A DNA stretch of 64,000 nt from Isoetes taiwanensis (Eukaryota; Streptophyta; Lycopodiopsida; Isoetales; Isoetaceae): NCBI GenBank assembly GCA_021234155.1, contig JAJEKV010000015.1:2638852-2702851 (forward strand). Reading direction: 5' to 3'. The position numbers and the translations under genes were made by a program. The notes under the pieces were generated by a model that was not told the origin of the DNA, searched no databases, and saw only the letters and a list, made by a program, of their open reading frames with translations. Each line of letters begins with the position of its first letter. The stretch's first letter is position 1. Below, piece by piece: positions 10,131 to 21,248 of the stretch.

Positions 10131-12912
10131 ATGGCGACATTTTCCCAAAAAAATAAAAATTTCATTAACTCGTTAAACCTAAATTCCTCTTCCCTCTCTT
10201 TTATTCACAATTTCATGCTCCTTCCTGCTGCTACCAGAGACGATCTTCTTGCTCAGTTAAGTTCATTCCATCTTGATCCTTCAAAATTCATCAAATTTGG
10301 GGATTTTTCTAACTCTGCTCCTAAGGAAACAGAAATGCATCACTACAGCCACCTTGCTCCAAATTGGGATACATCATCACTGGACCCAAGAGGATCACAA
10401 ACTCTGCCATGCTTGGATGCCAATGGAGTACCTTTTCCTTTGTTTCTAAGGCCGAGTACCCCAATCATCTCTGATGCTCAACTAGCTTCTGATTTTGAGT
10501 ATCAGCAATCCAGGGCTCCTGTCAATCTCCAGCCATTCAGAGGTATTCAGCTTAACTCTCCTTTGGTTGCCTCCAGGATTGAGTCTTTATCCAAATTTGC
10601 TGTTATAGTGAAAGTAGACTCGACTGGCCTGAAAATTGAAAAGCTCTCGGATCATTTGCTCAGACTCCACAAAGGCATTGTTATAAATTCTATTTATTGG
10701 CTGAAATACCCATACATTCTTGTTGAATGTGGTTGTGCAAGGACCTCAAATTTCTTGCTCAAACTTGGCTTCTCCACATTGGAAACTTTTCAACTTTCCT
10801 TCCTTAAATGGAATGCCCATTTACCTCTGAATGAATTTAATAAATTTCATGTTGCATCTGTCACTATGAGTGAACTCAGCCCTATCTATTGGAATGAGGA
10901 TTGCTTCTCTACAATATTTAACTCCATTGGTACCTACTTGACTACTGAATATTATCCATATAAGCCCCCTAAATGCTTTGTCCAGCTTGACCTCTCTAAA
11001 ACAATCCCATCTGAACTTCCCTTTCTGGATTACTTTGGGAATAAATCTCTCTTGCATCTTAGATGGGTAGGATTACCAAATTTCTGCCAAAACTCCAAAC
11101 TGAGACATCACAACACTAGTGAATGTTCATTTCAAGATTGTGCCAGGGATTCAAAAGCTCCTTCAAATGATGTAGTGAGCTCTGTGCCCTCCAATTATGG
11201 AGTTGCTGTCATATCTTATAGGGAGGACTTAACCAGCCATCCAAATGTTCTGGCTGAACCTACATCGACAATTGACAATCCTAAACCTCATAATGATTGG
11301 AATAGAATCAATGGCAGTGCAAGAAGAATTCAAAGGCAGAGGGAAGCAAGAAACCAACTTCAACCAATCTCTGCAAGTCTACCAAGGTCTCACTTCACCA
11401 ACAGTTCATCTCTCTCTTCCAAACCAGCTGGAATTAAGGTTTTAAATAGGGGTATCTTCATCAAAGAAACTCCCTCATCAGTCAGCTTGGAAAAGGAGAA
11501 AATGCACCATGACCAACCAATTCAAAAACTTACTGAGTCCACTCAATTTCCTGCAATCAGTAAAGCAGTTATTGATCACAACAGGAACCTGCTAAACAGG
11601 AAAGGTAAAGCTACAGAATTGCCAGCAAAGATTGACTTGCACAAAACATTGTCAAGCATTTTACAGGACTCTAGAAAAATTTCTTGTGTTGCTGGTGCCC
11701 ATCCCTTGCTCACGAGATCATCAAGCCAAAATCAAACTTGACTCAAAGAAAATTGCTGAGTCAGAAGGTTTGAATGAGGTTTCATTACTTAATGAAAAAG
11801 GTAAACAAATTGATTTGCAAGCTAATCCTTCTCCAGTCTTGAACACAGACACAGCTTCCCCTACTGGTCAATTGAAGGAAAGTGGATCCCATGACAGGGT
11901 AAATGCTGATGCCACCCAACTTGAAGTTGACAACTCCTTAGAAACTCTGCTGTGCTCAAACACATATGCTATCCTATCAGATGTTTCTGAGGAAGATATT
12001 GCTGATCACTCAAATGATCCAATCTCCATCTCAAACACTCCTCCAAAGGCTACACCCCACATCATTTCTCTCCCCACTCTGCCTCTCAAACCTTTTTCTT
12101 CCTCACCTACATCTGTAACTTCCCTCAAGCAATCTTGTCTGCATGCTGACCTCCTTGACCTTTCTCAAACTGCTTCCCCTACACCAATGACTGTTACCAT
12201 TTCCCCTGAGATAGCTTCTCAACTTGAGCAATTGATGGAAATGCCAGGAAATGTGTCAGATGCCACTGCACAGTCAAAAGAGGTAACATATTACAGAGAT
12301 AACAGTGTCAGAGACATATCTACATCCTGGGAAAAAGATCTGTTACATGATGATGATATTAAAACAGTGTGCTCAGATATTCAGCAGGCTCAATATGATC
12401 TTACTCCAACTGTGCAAGTGTCAACAATAGCTGGATCAGCAGATACTCTACAGCTCGAGCAAAACGTTTTCAGGCAAGATCTTTCCTTAACAAATATTGA
12501 ATTTGATTCCATTGATAAAAATAATAAAACACCAATTTTGAGTGTCACTTCTAGGAATCTTAACTCTATTGTTTTAAATCCTATGTCCTCAAACCTTGAT
12601 AGTGCAGATTGCTGTAAAGCCAAGTTCTGTAAATGCCCTCACCATTCAGATAACTCTGAACTTGCAAACTCTGAGGATGATTTAGCTGACCTTGAATCTG
12701 ACAAAGAAAATGATGTAGGAAATATTAATTCCAGTGATAAATCTTGGGAGGATGATGCTTACCTCTCATGCCATCATAAACAGCCTGACACAGCAAAGCT
12801 AAAAGGCAAGAAGGCCAAAGAGAAGGCTAAGAAAAAGAATTACCCAAAGACTACTAGTTCTTCTAATACTCCAGCTGCTAACACAAGGTTGAGATCTAAA
12901 AAACATTTTTAA
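10131..12912 (+). CDS. LINE ORF1, gag-like RNA-binding protein (one frameshift)
   Basis: The ATG at 10131 opens 536 residues to 11741. A second frame open through 11632-12912 continues the same kind of protein (KIKLDSKKIAESEG..), so a single shift near 11700-11740 splits an original of about 920 residues. Residues about 150-320 contain FAVIVKVDSTGLKIEKLSDH, LKYPYILVECG, FQLSFLKWN and LRWVGLPNFC. This looks like the DUF4283-type RRM-like domain of plant LINE ORF1 proteins that coats the element RNA. The C-terminal half is low-complexity and acidic and ends in a Lys-rich tail (KGKKAKEKAKKKNYPK). The ORF2 start follows 40 bases later. Confidence 0.75.
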
Positions 12913-12951
12913 GTCCAATCTCCACTGCTACCTTCCCTTATCTTACTCTCC

Positions 12952-15900
12952 ATGAAGATCCTCAGTTGGAATCTAAGGGGAATAAAAGGCCCCCTGAAGA
13001 GAAGGAGGGTAATCTCTCAGATAAGAAATTATGACAGTGACATTATCCTCCTGCAGGAGCTCAGACTCCCTAATTTTGAGTGCTCTAACCTTGCAGACTG
13101 GATTGGACCCGGATTCTCTTCAACTTGGATTGAAGCAACTGGCACATCTGGAGGTCTTTGCATTATTTGGAAGCATTTAAATCATAGCTTGACTTATAAC
13201 AGCCCATGCAAGACCTGGCAATCTGTAATTCTCAGAAATAATGATATTTCTTTTGGGATCATCAATATTTATGCATCAACTGATTCCAGAATCAGAACTA
13301 CTACCTGGCCCTCTATCAGTAGTTGGCTTTCAACTCAAAGTTGTGAAACATGGATCATGGCAGGTGACTTCAACAATACCCCAACTTGGGATATGAAAAT
13401 TGGCAGGGATTTAAACATGTCAACTCTAGAGAGAACTCATTGGGACTCCCTGCTGGACTTGCACCTCTTACGACATATTCCCTCCTCCACATCCTTTTAC
13501 ACTTGGTCAAACAAACAAGAGGGGAATAATAGGGTCTACTGTGCTCTTGATAGGTTCTATATCAATAATATTCATCATGATTTTTGGGATAATTGCTTTG
13601 TTTATAGTGATGAGTGTACATCCATCTCTGACCATCAGCCTCAATTTCTAGTTACCAAACATGTGCTCTCTATAAAAAGACATGGAAACACCCCCTTCAA
13701 GCTCAACTGCTCCTTGCTGGAATCTGAGACATTCTGTAAAGAATTTGCAGCCTTTTACAACTCTCTTCCAAGAGTTAGATCTACTGGCTCAATGAGGGCC
13801 TTCTACTCCAATCTTAAAGAATCCAAGTCCTGGATTAAAAATTGGTCCAAACACCATCATGACAGTAAGCTTGCTGAAAAAAGAGCATATCTACAAGAAA
13901 TGAAAGAGGTAAGATTGAAACTTCAAGATGATCCCCATAACATTAACCTTCATTGGCAAGAGGGGAATCTCGAGATGACCATCAAGACAATTGAAGAGCT
14001 AGAAGCCAAAGGGTCCTCCATTAGATGCAAACTTAAATACTTCTCCAAAATGGATCATGGGAACTCAAAATTTTTTTACAGGGTGGCAAAATCTAGGCTT
14101 CTAAAAAATCAGCTCTCTACTATTACAGATGACAATGATAATACTTTGGAGGACCAAAAGGATATTTCAAACTACTTTTGTTCCAAATATGCTAGCATCT
14201 TTTCCCATCCTGCTGATACCCCTATTCAAACTGTTGAAGCCAATTCCTTTTTAGACATGATCAACAATAATGGCCTTCACAGTAATACTGTCATGCCTCA
14301 TGCCATTGAGGTTACCCCTACCATTGATGAAATTTTATCAACTCTTAAAAGTCTAGCCAAAGGGAAAAGCCCTGGCCCAGATGGCCTACCTCCAGAATTT
14401 TACATTAAATTCTAGGACATTATCAAAAATGATTTCATGTTCATGGTTAAAGGTTTTTGGAATTCAAATTATTTGCACCCTGCTCTCTCTGCTGGTCTCA
14501 TCACTTTGATCCCAAAAGTTGACAATCCTACATCATTCTTAGATTGGAGACCTATTTCCTTAACAAACACCACTTACAAGGTCTGTGCAAAAATCATTGC
14601 AAACAGGGTCAAATCTCACCTTCAAGATGTCATTAGTTCTAATCAATCTGCCTTCCTCCCAAATAGATTTATCTTGGATAACTATATTGCTGCCATGGAG
14701 GAGCTTCACTGGAACAAATTGACAAATCAAGACTGTATCCTTCTAAAGCTAGACTTTTCAAAGGCTTTTGATACAGTCAGATGGGACTTTTTAAAATTTT
14801 CTCTTGAGAAAATTGGATTCAGTCAGAAGATCATCAGCTTAATTCTGGGTCTTAATTCTAGATCCCAATCTACTGTGCTAATAAATGGATCCCCTAGATA
14901 CTTTTTCCCTCTGGCTAGAGGTGTCAGACAAGGGTGCCCCCTAGCCCCTTATCTATTCCTTGCTGTGGCTGAAATGTTAACTAGAGTCATCACTGATCTC
15001 CAAGCTAGTGGCCATATTCTTGGTCTAACTTTACCTGATAACACCACAAATCTCTCTATCCTCCAATATGCAGATGACTCCTTCAGCTTCCTCAAAAATG
15101 ATTTGAGCATCATTCAAACATTCTTGCAGACCATTCATAACTTTGGCTCTGCCTCGGGCATTCATTTAAACAGAAATAAATGCTCTATCATTGGGGACCT
15201 TAATACTGATAATATTGCAGGCATAAAATGTTTGAAGCCTACTGAAACAACTCAGCTTCCTGGCATGCCTCTATCCCTCAATCCAAGCCTCAAATGTCTT
15301 TGGAATCCCATAGTAGAAAGAATTAGAAAGAAACTTGGTAACTATGGCAAACCGTCTTTCTCCTCAAGGGGAGAACATTAATTGCAAATTCTGTCATTGC
15401 AGCCTCTCACATCTACTTCTCATCAGCTCTTCTAGCTCCTAAATGCATTTACTAACAGATAGAAAGGATAGTGAGGAACTTCATATGGGGTAAACATCAC
15501 ATGGTCAATTGGCCTTCAGTTACCAGGAGTAAAATTCAAGGGGGGCTAGGATGCAAGAATCTAATTCTGCAAAGCTATGCTTTAGGAGGCAAATATATTT
15601 GGAAGTCTTTATTCTCTACAAAAAATTCTGCTTCTACTTTTATAAACTACTGGCTCTCCTGCAGTCACCCAAAGAAGCATGCTTCCATCACCCATAACTT
15701 GCCTCATTCAGCCTTTACAACCCTTAAACCTGCCTCTCACACTTCCCCTCTTATGAGAAACATGATTACAGCTTGGAACAAGGTTCATATGGCCTTTCAA
15801 CAATCAAGCCTAGAAAAAAGCCATATTAACACAAGCATATTCTGGAACTCTAATTTCTCAAGAGACAGCTCTACTCCTTTAGCTATCAGGCATAAAAAGC

Positions 15901-16793
15901 TTTATAAAAAATGGAAAGACTTCAATATCCTGACTCTTGGTGATCTTTGGGAACAAAATAGATGGATGTCTTGGACTAATTTGAAACATAAAATAAGAGG
16001 TAGTTCATCAGACAGATCCTTCTTTAGATACATCATGCAGAAGGTCTGCAATATCAACCCAATGGATAATCCCATTTGTATTGATTGGACTTTATCTGAC
16101 AAGCCTATTTACAGTGTTTCCAAAGTCTATAGATGTCTAAACAAGTCAAATACGCCTTCAAAAGCTAAACTGTACTGGGGATTCTCAGATGAAACTGAAA
16201 CCAGATTGTTCAAGAACATTTGGTACTCCTACTTACCCCCAAAAATCTCATACTTTGTTTGGCTTGTTGCAAACAAAAGCCTATCAAATCTGGAAATGAT
16301 TTCTAGACATTCAAACCAGAACACTCATCCAATTAACCCAAACTGCCCTTTGGGCTGTGGCAATGTAGAAACTCTAGAGCACATCTTCGGGTGTGTCAAG
16401 CTCACTTCCTTCTGGTTATGGTTTAAGGACACCTACAAAATTAAATGCCCTGCTACCCTGTTAGAGTTTATGATGAATGATGAAGCATTTAAGAACTCTT
16501 TGTGTTTCACTGCATTATGGAACGTATGGAAACATAGAAACAGATGTCATTATGGAGGCAACAGATCATCTACATACTGGATAAAAACTCAAGTTATCTA
16601 TGACATTGAAATGACTGCAACTAGCCAAATGCATGTAGATAAGGATTCTGTGGACAATAAATGGTATGGTATTGGTAATTTCATTGGCTCTCACTTGCTG
16701 TTTAAATTAAATTGCAATATCAGGGTAATTGCACAGAAGGGTGTCTCATATTTCTTGTATAATGTAATAAACCTGTACAAAGGGTTAGTGTAG
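12952..16793 (+). CDS. LINE ORF2: APE endonuclease, reverse transcriptase, zf-RVT (inactivated)
   Basis: MKILSWNLRGIKGPLKRR starts the apurinic-type endonuclease. ILLQELRL, GDFNNTP, ALDRFYIN and SDHQPQF give its conserved acidic and histidine residues. The reverse transcriptase follows with GKSPGPDGLPPEF, LDFSKAFDTVRW, GVRQGCPLAPYLF and the catalytic YADDS. The zf-RVT domain (CPLGCGNVETLEHIFGC) is near the end. Three lesions are visible: an in-frame TAG at 14413 (KF*DIIK, likely an original TGG), a frameshift near 15345, and a TAA near 15455. The family catalytic residues remain, so loss is recent or partly a sequencing effect. The protein nicks target DNA and copies the element RNA into it. 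Confidence 0.92.
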
Positions 16794-16887
16794 TTAGGGA
16801 GGGGAAATAGGTTTGCATGACCTCCCTATACCATGATGTTCTACATGACATTAGGGTTCTACATATTGGTTACAATAAATGTAAAAG

Positions 16888-17478
16888 ATGGGCCCTGCAT
16901 CTGCTTTACATCTGCCTACATATTACCTATGTAAATGTAAAATATGGGCCCTTTTTTTATCCACCCTTTCGTGCAATTACCCATCACACTTACTGACAAT
17001 GACTGTTCTTCTGCTAGATTACATGATGAGCCTTAGCAGAGATTTTAACACATCAGTGGAGCCAGCAGAGTACAGACTTTTCCCAGGTCAGAGACTAGTT
17101 CATGATATTCAATACACAGATGATGGATTATGGACAGGCCTAGTCAGGGGCATCACAGACATTGATATCCCAGATATTCCAGACAATGAAATTGATTGGG
17201 TCATAGAGTTCTGTAGAGGCACTCACTTAATGGTACAGTTATGGTGGTTCATGGAAAGCAATAGTAGAAGGATGACAGATCAGCAATTTCAGTATTACAG
17301 ACAATGCTATTATCACCACAGATGCTTAGCAGATGCTTATGGCACACTCATTATCCTCATGTCCACAACTAATGCAGACAGGTTGATCCAAGAGCTAAAC
17401 TGGGGAAATGGTAACATTCTCATTCTGCAGCCAGACTTCCAGCCAAACCTTGACTTCCTCACATCCTATCATTTCTAA
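16888..17478 (+). CDS. Third ORF of the LINE, unknown function
   Basis: An uninterrupted 196-codon frame lies between the end of ORF2 and the poly-A tail. A downstream ATG near 17024 (MMSLSRDFNTSVEPAEYRLF) may be the true start, giving about 150 residues. The sequence is rich in Asp, Gln, Trp and Tyr (IDIPDIPDNEIDWVIEF, LWWFMESNSRRM, QFQYYRQCYYHHRC) with no membrane segment and no motif I recognise. It is not RNase H: the DEDD pattern is absent. It is unusual for a LINE to carry an intact ORF in its 3' region while ORF2 has lesions, so it may be conserved or simply lucky. Confidence 0.6.
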   Translation: MGPASALHLPTYYLCKCKIWALFLSTLSCNYPSHLLTMTVLLLDYMMSLSRDFNTSVEPAEYRLFPGQRLVHDIQYTDDGLWTGLVRGITDIDIPDIPDNEIDWVIEFCRGTHLMVQLWWFMESNSRRMTDQQFQYYRQCYYHHRCLADAYGTLIILMSTTNADRLIQELNWGNGNILILQPDFQPNLDFLTSYHF

Positions 17479-17834
17479 TCTGATTTCATCTTCCCCTTCC
17501 ATCCACCCTTCAGTCCAATCTGAGCACCTCCAATTATACAGGTTTTTGTCTACATGTTGCTGCCAACATTTACTTGTGAGCTGCACAATCTCAAGATTTT
17601 CTACTCTTTCAATTTGGTTGCAGCAACACAGTTTTTCTCACAAGGCAGACTATTGCTTCATAATTATAAATATTTCTGCTATGCATATAGCACAGCATTT
17701 ACCTATGTTACTTTTGTTTATGATATTTTTGCTTGCAAGTTCAATTTTGAGTAGCCTATTCTATGGCTCACTCACAACAATGTACCTTTTTCTATAATTA
17801 ATGAAAAAAACCCCATTCTCTCTCAAAAAAAAAA

Positions 17835-17848
17835 AAAGTACCCAAACT
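17835..17848 (+). repeat. LINE target-site duplication, right copy
   Basis: AAAGTACCCAAACT follows the A tail of the LINE and matches 9488-9501. The first three A bases could equally belong to the tail. Confidence 0.93.
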
Positions 17849-18044
17849 TCAAAGTCCTCCACAGGTTTGAGGTCCTATTTTTTCAATTGTCCTACTATCT
17901 TACTACAGATCTATAATTATTATGAGATGTATGCATTGTACTGCACCGATTTACTTAAATATTGCATGATGCTAATGCACTAACCAAGGGAAAGGTGATA
18001 ATTAAATTGAATGCATAGGCTGCTAATAATCTCTAGTAGTGTCG

Positions 18045-19686
18045 TCCAAAATGTATGGGTATATGACCATGGATATAATAATGGCTAGCAGGCTGCATTA
18101 AATAGATCTTGAAGATATAATCACTTTAGAAATATGTATTTAGAAATAGGCTATTAGAAGCTTTGCATGTTGCATAGATCTGCCATGGATCCAGGTTATT
18201 GCATAAAGATAAGGAGACGTGCCTTATAAGGCATAGATCTGCAAGTTTGGATGCATTTTCTGAGCATAGGAGATTTTTTCTTGTAGCTGGAAAACAAGGC
18301 CTGTAACAGCATACTAACATAGTCATTTGACATCAGTAACACCTTGCGCATGTTAGTGGATTAACTTGTGTAGCTCAGAGAGGAGCAGACCTGAAATTGT
18401 AAATATGCTTAGCTATTACATGCAGATAGATATATTTGTTTGCTATTTAATAACGGATATGGTTCTCATGCTTAATTCTCTACCGCCTGCCTTTATTTAT
18501 TCATATATATAATGGTAATATGATTTCTGCATAGCTTAGAGACCTTGCTGGTTATGGCACTGCCTTTATTTATTCATCTATATAATGTTATATATGATTT
18601 TTGCATAGCTTAGAGACCTTGCTGGTTGTGGCACTGATAGAACTTTGCATGAACAATGGATATGATGACTTGAACTGTGGATATGATGACAGTGGATTGA
18701 TATTGAGCTCATATGTATGGAGTTGTTTACACAATGATTAAGGCATATGCAGAATATGGAGCTATTAATAATGTCTTTGAAAACTGGCTATTAGCTATAA
18801 GTATATTAGGGCAGAGACGGTTTACATAGAAAGTTAATTTGCAGATTGTACAGGGTCCTTTTACTGACATGAGGGCTGGCCACTCATAAGCTCAACATGA
18901 CCTACGCATCTTAGCTAAAGTTTAAATGATGCATTAGGTGTAATCTGCAATATGATCAAAAAACATGCCCCCTTAGAACAATAATTAAGGGCAGGTGTAA
19001 TCTTAAATTTTAAATTGGACGCATTAAGTGTAATCTGCAATATGAGCAGAAGCACATGGCATCTTTTGAACAGTATAATTATGGGCATGTTATTTACTTT
19101 GCCTTTGTTCTAGGATGCATGAAAATCTTTTATCCCTGTTTTCTGTAGGTTACAAGCAAGGTGAAGGGTGTTGAACTTAAAAGACCCCATGACACCTGCT
19201 ACCCAGTGCATGACAACCATGACTAATGCTTGTTTTTGTTCTCGTGGTGCAGGTAACAGGGTCTTTTACTCCTTGCTATGTTTCTTTAGCATGTTACGAA
19301 TATTTTGAAACTGCTCAAGCTAGTTGCAGATGCTCACGAGGAGTGTTTCAATACATTGCAAATGACATTGGCTGATGCCTTAATTTTACATGGTATTTTG
19401 TTAATGTTTTTCTACTACAAAGGCAAATAATGATGGCCTACTATTTACTGCACAAGGCAATCTTTGCTTTAAAGGATTGTAGCCTTGTAAAAAATGTCTA
19501 AGGATTGTGTTTCATGACTATAATTAAAAATTTGAAATTTCTTATGTAACCATGTCCTTGGCCTAAGTTCAAATGCACCTGGTTGATCTTAGGCTTGCTT
19601 ATTGAATCATGACTTGTTCTTGCAAAGATCATATCATGATTAAAAGTTATGAAGGTCTTAGGACCTGATTGACTTAAAAGGTTTTT
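18045..19686 (+). repeat. Direct repeat, copy B (about 1.64 kb)
   Basis: Second copy of 6650-8386 in the same orientation, carrying scattered substitutions, a loss of about 90 bases near 18375 and a small unique insertion around 18855-18890. It ends exactly where a run of 25 thymines begins, and the sequence after it does not match the sequence after copy A. No coding potential was recognised. Confidence 0.85.
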
Positions 19687-19706
19687 TTTTTTTTTTTTTT
19701 TTTTTT
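19682..19706 (-). repeat. Poly-T run, possible tail of a minus-strand retroposed sequence
   Basis: Twenty-five T bases directly end the homology of copy B. A poly-A-tailed element inserted on the minus strand would show this, with its body to the right. No TSD was found to prove it. Confidence 0.45.
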
Positions 19707-20929
19707 AGTGATTATGTCTGGAAAAGGACGATTCGGGGTTGTGGTGGCCATGGATAATGTTGGGTTCTTTCGCAACAGGGGTGATGTCCAGGATATGTAC
19801 AACCCCGTTTTAGTAATAATTTGTGCATTGGCTATTTGTCTAGTGGTCATCTGAATTGGCATTGAGTTGTCTCGTATATCACCCATTGAAACGTGTCACT
19901 GCATGTCTTCTAACGAGAACAATTTCAGCTTGTGACCTGGGCAGCTGATGCATTCCCATTGTCCTATTATATGGGCATGTTGGTCTGCACAAAATAAGTG
20001 TGCAATGCACATTGTAGTCACAAGATAACCTTGGAACATAAATCAGTGAAAGATAACCTTGGAACATAAATCAGTGAAAAAATTACCAGCTATATTGTGG
20101 TTGCGATTAGAGCTATGCATCTATATAATTCTAAACTAAATTGTAACCTTGCATGTGTTTTCAAGCAAAAAGATAAATACTTCTTCTCGATGCAAAAAGG
20201 AACTTATATACTATAGAATGGCTTTCTTATGGAGTATGCTTTTGGTAAGCAGTTACTTATTAGTCTCTTTAGAAATCTCTATCATCATCCATGTCCTTAA
20301 AAAGGCACGAAAATTAGGAACTACATCTGATTGTTCAATCTTCTACTGCAATCAACTGAGCCGTGGGCTGTCCTAGTTCATAAGAAGGCACCATCACTTA
20401 AGTTGTAACAGAAACATCATAGTCAAGTACCCTTGTTATGATCTGGTAATGGAGCACCTTGCCTTATTCATTAGCTTCTCTTGTTAAGAAGAGCAAATCG
20501 CAGTTCATAAACGATGGCTGCGTTGTTTTAAATAAGTCAAGGTCTCTGCTACCGCTGACATAATCAAAGTTGATGCATCCAGCCAAAAACGCTGCTTCTA
20601 CTTACACAAATCGAACAATTAAGATCAAATCCAAAGTGATACCTATGAGAGCCGTTCATCAATAGTGACTCTTTACATGGGAAAATCAAAGCACCTACTG
20701 TTAGTTGAATGCTTCTTCAGCTCACCTGTAAATAACCATAAAACCAATGCAGTACCTACAATTTCTTGCCAAAGAAGGTATGAAAACTTATGCGAAAACT
20801 TATGTCTTGTAACTCTGTGATAGATTTTAAAGTTGTAGCTTTGGGGCCAAATTTCCAGAAAAGATTGGCAAGAAGCAAGAATCCGATAAAAAACAACCCA
20901 GAATTGGATTTTCATTGATTGTAAAGGCT
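19707..20929. other. No gene recognised
   Basis: Unassigned sequence between the poly-T and the DNA transposon. It contains the 28-base tandem pair described separately, and no frame has a recognisable domain. Confidence 0.4.
20024..20079 (+). repeat. 28-base perfect tandem duplication
   Basis: The unit begins GATAACCTTGGAACATAAAT and ends CAGTGAAA. It occurs twice with no differences (20024-20051 and 20052-20079). Confidence 0.9.
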
Positions 20930-20933
20930 GTAA

Positions 20934-20954
20934 GGGTAAAAGAAAGCTAGGGTG
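20934..20954 (+). repeat. Left terminal inverted repeat of the DNA transposon
   Basis: Twenty-one bases starting GGGTAAAAG and ending CTAGGGTG, preceded by the GTAA target-site duplication. Exact inverse of 30947-30967. Confidence 0.9.
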
Positions 20955-20957
20955 ACT

Positions 20958-20975
20958 TACATTTGGCCAAATGTA
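20958..20975. repeat. Perfect 18-base palindrome inside the left end
   Basis: TACATTTGGCCAAATGTA equals its own reverse complement and lies 3 bases inside the TIR. It may be a transposase-binding site. A counterpart occurs at 30912-30929. Confidence 0.9.
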
Positions 20976-21248
20976 GAGTAAGAGATGTATCACATTTCAA
21001 ATACATAACCGTTTTTTCAGTATGTACATAATAGCTATATTATGGAATCTTTTTTTTTCGGAACTACTTGCCACGTCAATTAAAACGCAATCATGAAGCA
21101 GATTTCAATTCCCGCCGCTCTAACCACTCCAAGAAACGCCTGAACGTTAGGAGAATTTCCCACTTTCTGGCTAAAACTTCGCCCAGCTCCAGGATTTCCC
21201 TCCTTCTTGCCAGAATTCCTCCAGCTAACCCTAAACCACGCAAGAACC

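Larger units (their letters stand above)
9502..17834 (+). mobile_element. Near full-length L1-type LINE (8.33 kb)
   Basis: A non-LTR retrotransposon bounded by a 14-bp TSD and ending in about 10-13 adenines. Order: a 5' open frame (9506-9968), a nucleic-acid-binding ORF1 (10131-12912, one frameshift), ORF2 with APE endonuclease, reverse transcriptase and zf-RVT (12952-16793, three lesions), and an unusual third ORF (16888-17478). It integrates by target-primed reverse transcription, consistent with the TSD and A tail. The preserved 5' end, starting GAGGATGGCC, means it is not 5'-truncated. It was inserted between two copies of an older direct repeat and into a possible host open frame. Confidence 0.95.

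Noticed and set aside
6650-19686. Possible LTR retrotransposon with the two direct repeats as LTRs
   Set aside because: Ends are not TG...CA, no primer-binding site or polypurine tract is seen, and the interior is a LINE with its own TSD.
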